From Gluconobacter thailandicus F149-1 = NBRC 100600 (GTDB lineage Bacteria > Pseudomonadota > Alphaproteobacteria > Acetobacterales > Acetobacteraceae): DNA of 64,000 nt. Positions 17,448-27,380 of the stretch are shown one piece after another. How positions within the stretch are numbered: position 1 is the first letter of the stretch; each line of letters begins with the position of its first letter. The notes under the pieces are model-generated. The model worked only from the letters and a program-made list of their open reading frames with translations, did no database searches and had not been told where the DNA came from. A program made the position numbers and the translations under genes. The DNA is taken from NCBI RefSeq assembly GCF_000964465.1, contig NZ_BANH01000040.1:1-64000 (forward strand), written 5' to 3'.

Positions 17448-17912
17448 ATGATGTCCCGTCTGAGACTTCTGGCCGCAATGGCGTGTTTTGCCGCCCCTGT
17501 TTCGGCACTCGCGCAAGTTTCTGCGCCTATGCCCGCGACCTGCGACAATTCCAGATTCCTGAACGACCAGCAGACGTTTGAACAGCGTGGTGCAACACGT
17601 ACAGACCTTCCCGAACATATCTGCGGACGTGTTATCGCCGTGGCACAGCGGGCGCAAAGGACACGCAGCGGCTGGCATGGTTATTTCTACGTTGATGTCG
17701 GGCAGGGTGTCTCGATCCGGATCGTCTCCGGGCTGGACGAGATGAGTGCTCCTCAATGGCCATGGGTCCAAAAGGGCGACACTGTTGAGGTGCAGGGCCG
17801 GTATTACTACGACAGCCTGCGCAAGCAGGGCATCGACTGGACGCATCATGGCACGAGCCGCAAATGGCCCTGGGCCGGGTACGTAACTGTCAACGGACAT
17901 CGCTACGAATAA
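17448..17912 (+). CDS. DUF3465 family exported protein
   Basis: A 154-residue protein with a signal peptide (MMSRLRLLAAMACFAAPVSALAQ, cleavage after the last Ala-Gln) and a mature domain matching the DUF3465 pattern: CGRVIAVAQRA, GWHGYFYVDV, then VQGRYYYDS and HGTSRKWPWAGYVTVNG at the end. It should be periplasmic or secreted. No function is known to me; the fold is probably a small OB-like beta barrel (inference). An upstream GTG at 17439 is in frame, but the ATG at 17448 has better ribosome-site spacing. It converges on clpA across a shared terminator. Confidence 0.8.
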   Translation: MMSRLRLLAAMACFAAPVSALAQVSAPMPATCDNSRFLNDQQTFEQRGATRTDLPEHICGRVIAVAQRAQRTRSGWHGYFYVDVGQGVSIRIVSGLDEMSAPQWPWVQKGDTVEVQGRYYYDSLRKQGIDWTHHGTSRKWPWAGYVTVNGHRYE

Positions 17913-17914
17913 AA

Positions 17915-17945
17915 AAAGCCCCGGAGGATCGTCCTCCGGGGCTTT
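17915..17945. terminator. Bidirectional terminator between DUF3465 gene and clpA
   Basis: A near-perfect 14-bp stem, AAAGCCCCGGAGGA with TCCTCCGGGGCTTT, has a 3-base loop. The A and T ends make it function on both strands, ending both convergent genes. Confidence 0.9.
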
Positions 17946-17961
17946 CTCCTGACGAGACGAC

Positions 17962-20274
17962 TCAGTTCGTCGCTTCGTCTTTTTTCTCGGTAGCGTCTTC
18001 GCTTTTGACGTCCGAGCCTTCGATGATCTCGAAGTCCAGCGCGTCGTTTTTCAAACCGATCTTCACAGCGCCACCCTTTGCCAGTCGGCCGAAGAGCAGC
18101 TCTTCCGCCAGTGGCTTCTTGATGTGCTCCTGAATGACGCGGCCCAGAGGACGTGCGCCATACAGGCGATCGTAACCCTTCTCGGCCAGCCATTCCTTGG
18201 CGGCAGAGGAGATTTCGATCGTGACGTGACGGTCCGCCAACTGGGCTTCGAGCTGGAGAATGAACTTCTCCACCACGCGACCCACGGTTTCCGGCGTCAG
18301 GTTGGCGAACGGAATAACCGCGTCCAGACGGTTACGGAACTCAGGAGTGAAGGTGCGCTTGATCGCCTCTTCATCCTCGCCCGAACGGCTGGTGCGACCA
18401 AAGCCGATCGCTTCCTTGGACAGGTCCGCCGCACCCGCATTCGTGGTCATGATCAGGATCACGTTGCGGAAATCGACAGTTTTGCCGTTGTGATCCGTCA
18501 GACGGCCATGATCCATGACCTGAAGCAGGACGTTGTAAAGGTCCGGATGGGCCTTTTCGATTTCGTCCAGCAGCAGGACCGCATGGGGATGCTGGTCAAT
18601 CGCATCCGTCAGCAATCCGCCCTGATCAAACCCGACATACCCCGGAGGTGCACCGATCAGACGGGAGATCGAATGACGCTCCATGTACTCGGACATGTCG
18701 AACCGGATCAGCTCAATGCCCAGAGACGAGGCAAGCTGCTTGGCCACTTCCGTCTTGCCGACGCCCGTAGGGCCGGAGAACAGGTAGTTGCCAATCGGTT
18801 TCTCCGCATCACGCAGACCCGCACGAGACAGCTTGATCGCTGCGGCAAGCGCATCAATCGCCTTGTCCTGACCGAACACCATGTTCCGCAGATCCCGCTC
18901 CAGATGGCGCAGGGTCTCGCGATCATCCGCCGTGACAGCCTTGGGCGGAATACGCGCAATCTTGGCGATGGCGTCTTCCACATCCTTCAGTGTCACGGTC
19001 TTGCGGCGCTTGTTCTCGGGAACCAGCATCCGGGCTGCACCGACTTCATCAATCACGTCGATGGCTTTGTCCGGCAGCTTGCGGTCATGCACGTAACGGG
19101 CTGCCAGTTCGACGGCGCCACGCAGGGCCTCGTCGGTGTAGCGAACCTTGTGGTGCTTCTCGTAACTGCCTTTCAGGCCACGCAGGATCTTGATGGCGTC
19201 TTCGACAGAAGGTTCCGGCACGTCGATCTTCTGGAAGCGCCGAACCAGAGCACGGTCCTTCTCGAAGTGCTGACGGAACTCCTTGTACGTCGTGGACCCG
19301 ATGCAGCGCAGCGTTCCCGCCGCCAGAGCAGGTTTCAGGAGGTTGGACGCATCCATTGCTCCACCCGATGTTGCGCCTGCACCAATGACAGTGTGGATCT
19401 CGTCGATGAACAGGATTGCACCCGGCGTCTGATCAAGTTCCGTCACGACAGCCTTGAGGCGTTCCTCAAAGTCACCGCGATAGCGCGTGCCAGCCAGAAG
19501 CGAGCCCATGTCGAGGGAGAAGATCGTGCTGTCCTGCAGGACTTCAGGCACGTCCTTCTCAACGATGCGCTTGGCCAGACCTTCCGCAATGGCAGTCTTG
19601 CCCACACCTGGATCGCCCACATAAAGCGGGTTGTTCTTCGTGCGGCGGCACAGGATCTGGATTGTGCGTTCGATCTCCTGATCACGGCCGATCAGCGGAT
19701 CAATCCGTCCCTCACGGGCACGATCGTTCAGATTGACGCAATAGGTCGCCAGTGCGCCGTCCTTGGCCGCTTCCTTACGCTCCTCGCGTTCGGACGTCTC
19801 CTTGGACGCCGCGGCAGCCTTCCGGCCCGCACCACGGTCCGGAGCCTTTGCAATACCATGTGAGATGAAGTTGACGGCGTCGAGTCGCGTCATGTCCTGC
19901 AATTGCAGGAAGTACACGGCGTGGCTCTCCCGCTCGGCAAAAAGTGCAACCAGCACGTTCGCGCCCGTGACTTCATCGCGGCCTGTGCTCTGCACATGGA
20001 TGGCCGCGCGCTGGATCACGCGCTGGAAAGCCGCAGTCGGTTTCGGCTCTGTCGGACGGTCTGACGCCAGTCCTGCCAGATCCTTGTCGAGGAAGTCCGT
20101 CAGGTCGGAACGCAGTTTCTCAAGGTCGATTCCGCAGGCGCGGAAAACCGTCAGTGCTTCGGCATCTTCCGTGAGGGCCAGCAGCAGATGTTCGAGGGTG
20201 GCATACTCATGACGGCGATCTCCCGCGAATGTCAGGGCGCGGTGGAGCGTCTGTTCGAGCGTACGGGACAGCAT
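17962..20274 (-). CDS. clpA: ATP-dependent Clp protease ATP-binding subunit ClpA
   Basis: A 770-residue AAA+ unfoldase that feeds substrates to ClpP. The N-domain (residues 1-140) binds ClpS. The first AAA module has Walker [14 protein letters not shown] and Walker [11 protein letters not shown]; the second has [12 protein letters not shown] and [11 protein letters not shown]. The ClpP-docking tripeptide IGF is present in [10 protein letters not shown]. The length is normal for ClpA and there is no ClpB middle domain. It lies 125 bp downstream of clpS, the usual order in proteobacteria. A highly charged lysine/glutamate tail ends the protein. Confidence 0.97.
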   Translation of the reverse strand: MLSRTLEQTLHRALTFAGDRRHEYATLEHLLLALTEDAEALTVFRACGIDLEKLRSDLTDFLDKDLAGLASDRPTEPKPTAAFQRVIQRAAIHVQSTGRDEVTGANVLVALFAERESHAVYFLQLQDMTRLDAVNFISHGIAKAPDRGAGRKAAAASKETSEREERKEAAKDGALATYCVNLNDRAREGRIDPLIGRDQEIERTIQILCRRTKNNPLYVGDPGVGKTAIAEGLAKRIVEKDVPEVLQDSTIFSLDMGSLLAGTRYRGDFEERLKAVVTELDQTPGAILFIDEIHTVIGAGATSGGAMDASNLLKPALAAGTLRCIGSTTYKEFRQHFEKDRALVRRFQKIDVPEPSVEDAIKILRGLKGSYEKHHKVRYTDEALRGAVELAARYVHDRKLPDKAIDVIDEVGAARMLVPENKRRKTVTLKDVEDAIAKIARIPPKAVTADDRETLRHLERDLRNMVFGQDKAIDALAAAIKLSRAGLRDAEKPIGNYLFSGPTGVGKTEVAKQLASSLGIELIRFDMSEYMERHSISRLIGAPPGYVGFDQGGLLTDAIDQHPHAVLLLDEIEKAHPDLYNVLLQVMDHGRLTDHNGKTVDFRNVILIMTTNAGAADLSKEAIGFGRTSRSGEDEEAIKRTFTPEFRNRLDAVIPFANLTPETVGRVVEKFILQLEAQLADRHVTIEISSAAKEWLAEKGYDRLYGARPLGRVIQEHIKKPLAEELLFGRLAKGGAVKIGLKNDALDFEIIEGSDVKSEDATEKKDEATN

Positions 20275-20399
20275 AGGGTGGCGCTCCTCTCGACCTCTCG
20301 TGGAAGAGGTATCTTGTCGTGGTGCAACACGTAACGCCAGTCAGAAACGCAAGGCTGAACAAGAAATTGTCCAGTACCTGCATTTCTCAGGCAGGAAAG

Positions 20400-20828
20400 T
20401 CAGTCTTTTTCGATCGTACACTGAAGCGGATGCTGGTTCTGACGTGCCAGATCCATGACCTGAGCCACCTTGCTCTCCGCGACTTCGTAAGTGAAGACGC
20501 CGCAGACGCCCACACCCCGCTGATGAACGTGCAGCATGATGGCGGTGGCTTCTTCCCTGTTCTTGGAGAAGAAACGCTCCAACACATGCACGACGAATTC
20601 CATCGGCGTGTAGTCGTCGTTGAGCATCAGCACCTTGTACATGGACGGCTTGCGCGTCCGTGTCCGCGGGCGCACGACAACGCTGATCTCCAGATCGTCG
20701 TCATCGGGCATGCGTGGACCCGTCGGCTCCTTGGGGGCCGACGGGCCTGGTCCCATCACGGTCGATCCGCAAGCGGACTCGGCTGTCAGACGGGCGGTGG
20801 CAGGTGAAAGAAAATCGTAAGAAGACAT
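20400..20828 (-). CDS. clpS: ATP-dependent Clp protease adaptor ClpS
   Basis: ClpS delivers N-degron substrates to ClpA. The core domain shows [24 protein letters not shown] and [22 protein letters not shown], with the Met and His/Asp residues that shape the N-degron pocket. The N-terminus is about 60 residues longer than a minimal ClpS and is low-complexity. Three starts are possible, at 20903, 20828 (MSSYDFLS) and 20711 (MPDDDDLE). None has a strong ribosome site, and I take 20828 as a compromise giving 142 residues. The core assignment is firm, the start is not. Confidence 0.92.
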   Translation of the reverse strand: MSSYDFLSPATARLTAESACGSTVMGPGPSAPKEPTGPRMPDDDDLEISVVVRPRTRTRKPSMYKVLMLNDDYTPMEFVVHVLERFFSKNREEATAIMLHVHQRGVGVCGVFTYEVAESKVAQVMDLARQNQHPLQCTIEKD

Positions 20829-21074
20829 GACTGGTATGATATGGGACGCTTCCCCCGACTTGAGAAGGGGGTAAGAAGCAGTACATTTCGTGAATATCGC
20901 CATGTTCCTGACATGATCTGGTCAGCTTTGCGTCATGCTTACGAAAAATTAAGCAAACTCCCGCAAACCCTGTGGACGGGCGCTTTTTGTTGCGCCTAAT
21001 GTACTGGGATTACGGACTGTCCTGAGCAGTCTGACCGTCCCCGGCGATAATGTTTGTTCAGAGGCTGCCACATA
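20829..21074. promoter_or_regulatory. Divergent upstream region of clpS and the D,D-carboxypeptidase gene
   Basis: About 245 bp between divergent genes. I see no RNA gene or strong operator. There is a short GC hairpin GGGCGC-tttttgtt-GCGCC near 20980. The promoters of both units should lie here but could not be placed with confidence. Confidence 0.3.
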
Positions 21075-22130
21075 ATGCGCTTACCCTTCCGCAAGGCCCT
21101 TCTGTTATGCGCTCTCACGGCAGTGGGTATGGGATCTGCCCGAGCGCAGTATGCGGGCCATATTTCCAGCTTCGTGATGGATGCCCGGACGGGGGCCGTT
21201 CTCTCGCAGTCTGATGCGGATCTGCAACGCTATCCGGCATCCCTGACCAAACTCATGACACTCTATCTGACGTTCCGTGCGCTGGAAGCCCACCAGATCA
21301 CGCTCGATCAGGAAGTGCCAGTATCCATTCACGCGTCCATGCAGGCGCCATCCAAGCTTGGACTGGTGCCGGGAACGCGTCTGACGGTCGAGGAGGGGAT
21401 TCTCGCACTCGTGACGAAGTCGGCCAATGACGCCGCCTGCTCTCTGGGTGAATTTCTGGGTGGAGGCGATGAAGTCCGCTTCGCTCAGCTCATGACGCAG
21501 CAGGCCCGTGCTCTTGGCATGACCAACACAACGTTCCGCAACGCATCCGGTCTGCCAGACCCGGATCAGGTGACAACGGCGCATGATCTCGGAATTCTGG
21601 CCCAGCACCTGATCAACGATTTCCCGCAGTATTATCACTATTTCGGTGTGCCTTCCTTCTATTTCCATCGTCATCTGGTTCCGAACCATGATCCGATGCT
21701 GAAGATCTATGCCGGCGCTGATGGCATGAAGACGGGTTACACCGATGCTGCCGGCCGCAATCTCGTGACGTCCGCCATTCGTGGCAATGTCCGGCTGATC
21801 GGTGTCGTGCTCGGATCGTCTTCCAATGCTCGCCGTTCGATGGAAATGGCGTCCATTCTGGATGATGGCTTCGCCTCAGAAGGTATTGCACCGCAGCCGC
21901 TGATGCATCCGGTCGCACCGCGGACAATGATGATCGCCTCGGCCCGCCATGGCGGGCGCTTCGCGCATAGCCGGACGCTGGTTGCGTCCAGCCGCCCGAT
22001 GGAAGTGGCTGACGCACCGACCAGCCCCCGCCGCTTTGGCCGTATCACGCGCCATGGAGCGTCGGTTCGTATGGTCAGCGCCCATCATGTTGCTACCCAT
22101 CACAAGGCAGGCCGTCACTCGCGAGGCTGA
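21075..22130 (+). CDS. D-alanyl-D-alanine carboxypeptidase (penicillin-binding protein, S11 family)
   Basis: A 351-residue exported serine peptidase that trims the terminal D-Ala of peptidoglycan stem peptides. The signal peptide is MRLPFRKALLLCALTAVGMGSARA. The three penicillin-binding motifs are present: SLTK (Ser56, Lys59), SAN in VTKSANDAACS, and KTG in DGMKTGYTDAAG. The C-terminal tail after the catalytic domain is rich in Arg, Ser and His and does not look like the amphipathic anchor of PBP5. The ATG at 21075 is preferred to an upstream in-frame TTG at 21054 because the signal peptide begins there. Confidence 0.92.
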   Translation: MRLPFRKALLLCALTAVGMGSARAQYAGHISSFVMDARTGAVLSQSDADLQRYPASLTKLMTLYLTFRALEAHQITLDQEVPVSIHASMQAPSKLGLVPGTRLTVEEGILALVTKSANDAACSLGEFLGGGDEVRFAQLMTQQARALGMTNTTFRNASGLPDPDQVTTAHDLGILAQHLINDFPQYYHYFGVPSFYFHRHLVPNHDPMLKIYAGADGMKTGYTDAAGRNLVTSAIRGNVRLIGVVLGSSSNARRSMEMASILDDGFASEGIAPQPLMHPVAPRTMMIASARHGGRFAHSRTLVASSRPMEVADAPTSPRRFGRITRHGASVRMVSAHHVATHHKAGRHSRG

Positions 22131-22215
22131 AAAACTCGCGCCCCTGCCTTGCGGTTAGCGCAGGACAGTCGCATTTTGTCCCGACCTGTAAAAGATTGAG
22201 GATCGGGCGGCAGAC

Positions 22216-23019
22216 ATGGGTGATAATTCGCGTGGGATTGTTCTTTACGACAGTGAAGACTTCAAACACCTGAGAACGGTCGGGAAGCTGGCCGCAGAAA
22301 CGCTGGACATGATCACGGAGCATGTTCAGCCAGGTGTCACCACGGAAGAGCTGAACAGACTCATCCATGAATTCACGCTGGCCCGCGGTGCTACGCCTGC
22401 GCCTTTGAACTATCATGGCTTCCCGAAGTCCTGCTGCATCTCCATCAACCATGTCGTCTGCCACGGCATTCCTGGTGAGAAGAAGCTTTCCAACGGCGAT
22501 ATCGTCAATATTGACGTGACGTCCATTCTGGATGGCTGGTACGGCGACAGTTCCCGTATGTACATTGTCGGCAAAGCCCCGAAGAAGGCCGAGAAGCTGG
22601 TTGAGGTGACGTATGAGTCCCTCATGCTCGGGATCGAGCAGGTCAAGCCAGGCAATACGCTTGGAGACATCGGCCATGCGATTCAGGTCTATGCGGAAAA
22701 GAACCGTTTCTCCATCGTGCGTGACTTCTGTGGTCACGGAATTGGTCGTGACTTCCATGCGGCTCCGAACGTGCTGCACTACGGAAAGCCGGGGCAGGGC
22801 GTGAAGCTGGTGCCAGGCATGGTCTTCACGATTGAGCCCATGCTCAATATCGGCAAGCCAGACGTGAAAATTCTTGATGACGGCTGGACAGCCGTTACCC
22901 GTGACCGCACGCTCTCAGCTCAGTTCGAGCACATGATCGGGGTCACGGAAGATGGTTGCGAAATCTTTACCCTGTCCCCGAAAGGTTACAACAAGCCCCC
23001 ATACGGAGCTGGCGCATGA
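22216..23019 (+). CDS. map: Type I methionine aminopeptidase
   Basis: A 267-residue metalloprotease that removes the initiator Met from new proteins. Metal-binding and active-site segments seen are NYHGFPKSCCISINHVVCHG, DIVNIDVTSILDGWYGDSSR (two Asp ligands), CGHGIGRDFHAAP (His) and FTIEPML (Glu), with a final Glu near FEHMIGVTEDGCEI. The length is standard. The stop codon overlaps the start of the gamma-glutamyltransferase gene (ATGA), an unusual partner for map. Confidence 0.96.
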   Translation: MGDNSRGIVLYDSEDFKHLRTVGKLAAETLDMITEHVQPGVTTEELNRLIHEFTLARGATPAPLNYHGFPKSCCISINHVVCHGIPGEKKLSNGDIVNIDVTSILDGWYGDSSRMYIVGKAPKKAEKLVEVTYESLMLGIEQVKPGNTLGDIGHAIQVYAEKNRFSIVRDFCGHGIGRDFHAAPNVLHYGKPGQGVKLVPGMVFTIEPMLNIGKPDVKILDDGWTAVTRDRTLSAQFEHMIGVTEDGCEIFTLSPKGYNKPPYGAGA

Positions 23020-24815
23020 AAAAAATCTTTGCCCTGATTGTTGCAGGTCTGACAGGGGGCACGGCGCTGGCTGCCCCCGCATCGACCACCCTGAGTTCCG
23101 CTCATGATCCTCTGGCCTTCGGGCCGGATCAGATGTCACCGGGCGTTCTGGCTTCGGGCAAGCACGGTATGGTCGTTTCCGCGCAGCATCTTGCGTCGGA
23201 AGCAGGAGCAAAAATTCTTGCACAGGGCGGTAACGCCATCGATGCGGCTGTTGCTGTGGGCTATGCGCTGGCAGTTGTTTATCCGGCAGCGGGCAATATC
23301 GGCGGCGGCGGTTTCATGACCATCCGCCTGAAATCCGGGCAGACAGTATTCGTGGACTTCCGCGAACATGCGCCGGGTGCCGCAACGGCAACCATGTATC
23401 AGGATGCGTCGGGCAAGGTCATTCCGGATATGTCCACCGAGGGCTGGAAGGCCGTTGCAGTTCCGGGAACGGTCGCCGGACTGGATACGATCCTGCAGAA
23501 ATGGGGACATCTCTCGCGAGAAAAGGTCATGGCCCCAGCGATTGCTCTGGCGCGTGAGGGTTTCATCCTGAATGAAGGGGACGTTCAGCTTCTGAACACG
23601 TCCACGAAGTATTTCCGTCAGGACCCGTATGCCCGACCGGTCTTCCTTCGTCCGGACGGTTCTTCCTTTGAACCGGGCGACCGGCTGGTCCAGAAGAATC
23701 TTGCCACTTCTCTTGAACTGATCGCCAGGAATGGCCCCAAAGCCTTCTACGACGGGCCAATCTCTGCTGAAATCGTTCGCGCCAGCAAAGAGGGCGGCGG
23801 TCTTCTGGAGCCTGCGGATTTCACGAACTACCATATCCGTTTCATGGAGCCGATCCGCTGCACCTATCGCGGCTACACGATCGACACGGCTCCACCGCCA
23901 AGTGGCGGCGGTGTGGCACTCTGCGAGATCCTGAACATCCTGTCCGGCTATGACATGCACGCGCTTGGCCTGCACACGGCGGCTTCTGCACAGCGTGAAA
24001 TCGAAGCCATGCGTCATGCCTATTCAGACCGGCGCGATCTTGGCGATCCGGCGTTTGTCAAAAATCCGATCGAGCACCTGAATGATCCCGCTTATGCCGC
24101 GCAGGTGCGGGCTGGCATTCCGTTGGATCATGCTCTGCCATCCAGCACGCTGCGGGCAGGCGAAGCCCTTCCGGTCAAGGCCGCAGAAGCCGCGCCGGAT
24201 ACGCAGGAAAAGCACGAGACGACCCAGTTCTCCGTGCTGGACAAGAGTGGGATGGCGGTTTCGGCCACTTATACCCTCAATGGCTGGTTCGGCTCGGGCG
24301 TGATGGGCGGCAACACCGGCATCTGGCTTAATGACGAAATGGATGATTTCTCGTCCAAGCCGGGGGCGCCGAACATGTTCGGAATTGTCGGGTCCGAGGC
24401 CAATGCCATTGCTCCGGGCAAGACGCCGCTTTCCTCCATGTCGCCGTCGATTGTCTCGAAGGATGGCAAGGTGATCATGGTCATTGGCAGCCCAGGTGGC
24501 TCCCGTATCCCGACGATTACGCTGTCCGCCATTCTGGGTGTGCTCGATTACGGTCTGGATATCCGGCAGGCCGTGGATCTGCCCCGAATCCACGAACAGT
24601 GGGAGCCGTCTGCCGTGGAACTGGAGCCGGGTGCGCTGACGGATGACGTCATGAACACGCTGAAATCCGAAGGATATGCGCTGTCCCTGCACCGTCCATG
24701 GGGTGTGGCTGAGGGTATTCTGGCGGATCGTCCAAGCCTGTCCGCGCCCAGGACCGGCCTCCTTTATGGTGCTGCAGATCCGCGTCATGCCGGGGGTGAA
24801 GCGGCGGGTGAATGA
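23016..24815 (+). CDS. ggt: Gamma-glutamyltransferase
   Basis: A 599-residue periplasmic Ntn-hydrolase that cleaves glutathione and other gamma-glutamyl compounds. The signal peptide is MKKIFALIVAGLTGGTALAAP. The precursor is expected to self-cleave before Thr402 in TTQFSVLDKSGMAVSATYTL, giving large and small subunits. NGWFGSGVMG and the PSIV and GSPGGSRIPTITL segments of the small subunit are typical. The first ATG of the open frame lies inside map and lacks a signal peptide, so the start at 23016 is chosen. Translational coupling to map is likely. Confidence 0.95.
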   Translation: MKKIFALIVAGLTGGTALAAPASTTLSSAHDPLAFGPDQMSPGVLASGKHGMVVSAQHLASEAGAKILAQGGNAIDAAVAVGYALAVVYPAAGNIGGGGFMTIRLKSGQTVFVDFREHAPGAATATMYQDASGKVIPDMSTEGWKAVAVPGTVAGLDTILQKWGHLSREKVMAPAIALAREGFILNEGDVQLLNTSTKYFRQDPYARPVFLRPDGSSFEPGDRLVQKNLATSLELIARNGPKAFYDGPISAEIVRASKEGGGLLEPADFTNYHIRFMEPIRCTYRGYTIDTAPPPSGGGVALCEILNILSGYDMHALGLHTAASAQREIEAMRHAYSDRRDLGDPAFVKNPIEHLNDPAYAAQVRAGIPLDHALPSSTLRAGEALPVKAAEAAPDTQEKHETTQFSVLDKSGMAVSATYTLNGWFGSGVMGGNTGIWLNDEMDDFSSKPGAPNMFGIVGSEANAIAPGKTPLSSMSPSIVSKDGKVIMVIGSPGGSRIPTITLSAILGVLDYGLDIRQAVDLPRIHEQWEPSAVELEPGALTDDVMNTLKSEGYALSLHRPWGVAEGILADRPSLSAPRTGLLYGAADPRHAGGEAAGE

Positions 24816-24822
24816 TAGGGGG

Positions 24823-24850
24823 TTGTCAGACACCCCCATCTCCGTGTTAG
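24823..24850 (+). promoter_or_regulatory. Probable promoter of the SRP RNA gene
   Basis: TTGTCA (24823-24828) and TGTTAG (24845-24850) are 16 bp apart and would start transcription near 24857, where the RNA helix begins. The -35 lies in a GGGGGT/ACCCCC hairpin at 24818-24837 after ggt. Confidence 0.45.
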
Positions 24851-24855
24851 GAGAG

Positions 24856-24957
24856 CGCCGGGAGGTCGGCTTTGGACGGATACCTTGCCAACCCGGTCAG
24901 GTCCGGAAGGAAGCAGCCGCAGTGAGTTTTATCCGGGTCAAATGTCCGGCCTCCTAC
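24856..24957 (+). ncRNA. ffs: 4.5S signal recognition particle RNA
   Basis: The hallmark SRP domain IV sequence GGTCAGGTCCGGAAGGAAGC lies at about 24895-24914. The outer ends pair: GGAGGTCGG (24861-24869) with CCGGCCTCC (24946-24954). This gives a rod-like RNA of roughly 100 nt, the normal bacterial 4.5S size. It binds Ffh and targets membrane proteins. Its place just upstream of dnaX is common in alphaproteobacteria. The exact ends are approximate. Confidence 0.95.
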
Positions 24958-25058
24958 CAAGTGCAGCCTGTGGGCGCGACAGGTTTCCTGTTCTGCGCCC
25001 CGGCACAAGGCCGACAGAGAGCGGTCTTTATGTCCCGCTCTGACGGTTTTCCAGTTTC

Positions 25059-27035
25059 ATGACTGACGATAACGACGATCTTCCCCTACCGCCTGAAAGC
25101 GGTGGCGGCTTTTTCGGCGATGCGCCTGCGGAGCCTGCTCAGGTTCCCGCGCTCCAAGAAAACAACACGCCCTATCGCGTTCTTGCCCGAAAATACCGGC
25201 CTCAGACTTTTGAAGATCTGATTGGTCAGGACTCGCTGGTCCGTATCCTGCGGCGCGCGTTCGAACTGAAGCGTGTGGCCCATGCCTTCATGCTGACGGG
25301 TGTGCGCGGTGTGGGGAAGACCACAACAGCCCGTATCATCGCACGCGCCCTGAACTGTGTCGGCCCGGACGGGAAGGGTGGCCCGACGGCTGAACCCTGT
25401 GGTGTCTGCGCAAACTGCACTGCCATTCTTGCAGACCGGCACCCCGACGTTCTGGAAATGGATGCGGCCTCCCGCACCGGCGTCGATGACGTCCGTGAAA
25501 TCATTGAGGCGACCCGTTTCCGCCCGATGCAGGCCCGCATGAAAGTCTTCATCATCGATGAAGTGCACATGCTGTCCCGCAATGCATTCAATGCGCTGCT
25601 GAAAACGCTTGAAGAACCCCCGCCGCAGGTCACATTCATTTTCGCAACGACAGAACTGCGGAAGGTGCCGGTTACGGTCCTGTCCCGCTGTCAGCGTTTT
25701 GATCTGCGCCGTGTGCCGCAATCCCTGCTGATCGAGCATTTTGGCCGCATTGCGCAGAAAGAAGGTGCGAGCCTGTCCGACGATGCGCTGGCCCTGATTG
25801 CCCGCGCGGCCGATGGCTCAGTGCGTGATGGTCTCTCCCTTCTGGATCAGGCGATTGCCCAGGGCGCCAGCGATGCGGATGCCGTGTCCGACATGTTGGG
25901 TCTGGCGGATCGTGGACTGGTCTTTGACCTGCTTGAAGCTCTCATGGCGGGTAAGGCGGCAGAGGCTCTGGACCTGACGGATCAGGCCTATGCAAGAGGC
26001 GCTGATCTCGGCGTCCTTCTGGCTGACCTGCTGGATCTTCTGCATCTCGTGTCCCGCCTCAAGGCCATGCCGTCTCTGCGGGAAGGCCGGGATCTGCCGG
26101 AAGCAGAGCGGACGCGCGGCGGTATGCTGGCGGATCGTCTGTCCACCAGTGTTCTGGGACGTGCATGGCAGATCTTGCTTAAAGGTGTTGGTGAAGTCGA
26201 GTCAGCCCCTGACCGTCGTCAGGCCGCTGAGATGGTCCTGATCCGTCTGTGTCATGCCAGCCTCCTGCCGACGCCGGACCGTCTGATCCGCCAGTTGACG
26301 GAGGGGGGCGTAGACCTCTCGCTGCCGTCTGGTCCGTCTGGTCCGTCTGGTCCGTCTGGTGGCTCGGCGCAGGCAGGCCCCGCAGAGGGAGCGGGCGTTC
26401 AGGCACGTGCCACCCAGCAGGTTTCGACATCCATGGATCCGGGCGGCCCACGGGCACATGTGCGTCTGGTCGCCAATGGCGGGGAAATCATTGAGCCGGG
26501 CTACGCGGAGGCAGAAGCTGAACAGGCGCCAGAGCCTGAGCCTCTGACACCACCACGCACATGGCGGGAAATGGTGGCCCTCACATGGGACAAGGTTCCC
26601 CAGCTTCACGGTACTCTTCGTAATTCCGTGCATCTGGTGCGTTTTTCGCCACCGGACGTGCAGATCCGGCTGGAAGATAGCCACACCAAGGCTGACAGGC
26701 TGCTCCAGAATTTTCTGGAAGAGCACTTCCCTGGACAATGGCGTATCAGCCTCTCAACAGCCGAAGGCCAACCCACGCTTGATGAGCAGGGGGCCGAGGT
26801 CGTGCAGCTCAACCGGGCCGAAGTTGAGGCTCACCCTCTGGTCAAAGCCATTCTAGAAGCTTTTCCCGGTGCGAAAATCGGGGATGTGCAGGATCATTCC
26901 CTTGATGAATACGGTCTGCCACCCGAAATAACCGCACCATTGACGGAGGATGCTCCTCCCGACCTGGAATTCGCGCCTCTCGACGCCGATTTCCTTGATG
27001 AAGACGATCTACTGAAAGACCAGGAGCCGTTATGA
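25059..27035 (+). CDS. dnaX: DNA polymerase III subunit gamma/tau
   Basis: A 658-residue clamp-loader ATPase. Visible are the start of the AAA domain [16 protein letters not shown], Walker [10 protein letters not shown], a four-Cys zinc module (CVG...CGVCANC), Walker [10 protein letters not shown], and the SRC sensor [20 protein letters not shown]. The C-terminal third is a linker plus tau-specific domain. At residues 423-434 the linker has PSG repeated four times. No A-rich slippery site is apparent, so a gamma form by frameshift is not predicted. The stop overlaps the ybaB start. Confidence 0.96.
   Translation: MTDDNDDLPLPPESGGGFFGDAPAEPAQVPALQENNTPYRVLARKYRPQTFEDLIGQDSLVRILRRAFELKRVAHAFMLTGVRGVGKTTTARIIARALNCVGPDGKGGPTAEPCGVCANCTAILADRHPDVLEMDAASRTGVDDVREIIEATRFRPMQARMKVFIIDEVHMLSRNAFNALLKTLEEPPPQVTFIFATTELRKVPVTVLSRCQRFDLRRVPQSLLIEHFGRIAQKEGASLSDDALALIARAADGSVRDGLSLLDQAIAQGASDADAVSDMLGLADRGLVFDLLEALMAGKAAEALDLTDQAYARGADLGVLLADLLDLLHLVSRLKAMPSLREGRDLPEAERTRGGMLADRLSTSVLGRAWQILLKGVGEVESAPDRRQAAEMVLIRLCHASLLPTPDRLIRQLTEGGVDLSLPSGPSGPSGPSGGSAQAGPAEGAGVQARATQQVSTSMDPGGPRAHVRLVANGGEIIEPGYAEAEAEQAPEPEPLTPPRTWREMVALTWDKVPQLHGTLRNSVHLVRFSPPDVQIRLEDSHTKADRLLQNFLEEHFPGQWRISLSTAEGQPTLDEQGAEVVQLNRAEVEAHPLVKAILEAFPGAKIGDVQDHSLDEYGLPPEITAPLTEDAPPDLEFAPLDADFLDEDDLLKDQEPL
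26325..26360 (+). repeat. Four tandem copies of a 9-bp unit inside dnaX
   Basis: CCGTCTGGT is repeated four times without mismatch and encodes four Pro-Ser-Gly triplets in the flexible linker. As a multiple of three it can change in copy number without a frameshift. Confidence 0.95.
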
Positions 27036-27355
27036 AGAACCTCGCCGGACTGATGAAGCAGGCCAGCCAGATGCAGTCCAAGATGGAAGAAGCCCAGAAG
27101 AATCTGGCGAATCTGACTGTGGATGGCGCGGCTGGTGCAGGCCTTGTAACGCTTCAGCTTACGGGTAAGGGCGAAATGCGCAGCCTGAAGATCGACCCGA
27201 AGCTGGCTGATCCGAATGAAATGGAAATGCTTCAGGACCTGATCGTTGCAGCTTACACGGACGCGAAGAACAAGGCTGAAGCAGCCAGTTCCGAAGCCAT
27301 GCGTGACGTGACGGGTGGTCTGGATCTGCCACCGGGTCTGAAGCTTCCGTTCTGA
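27032..27355 (+). CDS. YbaB/EbfC family nucleoid-associated protein
   Basis: A 107-residue DNA-binding dimer of the YbaB/EbfC family. It starts [26 protein letters not shown], the typical amphipathic helix, followed by [20 protein letters not shown] and a C-terminal helix. The ATGA overlap with dnaX and its place before recR match the widespread dnaX-ybaB-recR operon. Confidence 0.94.
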   Translation: MKNLAGLMKQASQMQSKMEEAQKNLANLTVDGAAGAGLVTLQLTGKGEMRSLKIDPKLADPNEMEMLQDLIVAAYTDAKNKAEAASSEAMRDVTGGLDLPPGLKLPF

Positions 27356-27380
27356 TCCTTTTACCTGCGGACGTGACGCC

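Noticed and set aside
18124-19863. 579-residue open frame opposite clpA
   Set aside because: It lies wholly within clpA on the other strand, shows no domain, and reflects the GC-rich codon pattern of the real gene.
26325-26360. Possible CRISPR-like or regulatory repeat
   Set aside because: The units are contiguous, 9 bp long and in frame within dnaX, so it is a coding minisatellite.
25059-27035. Programmed frameshift for a short gamma form of DnaX
   Set aside because: No A-rich slippery heptamer followed by a hairpin was seen in the region where the core ends.
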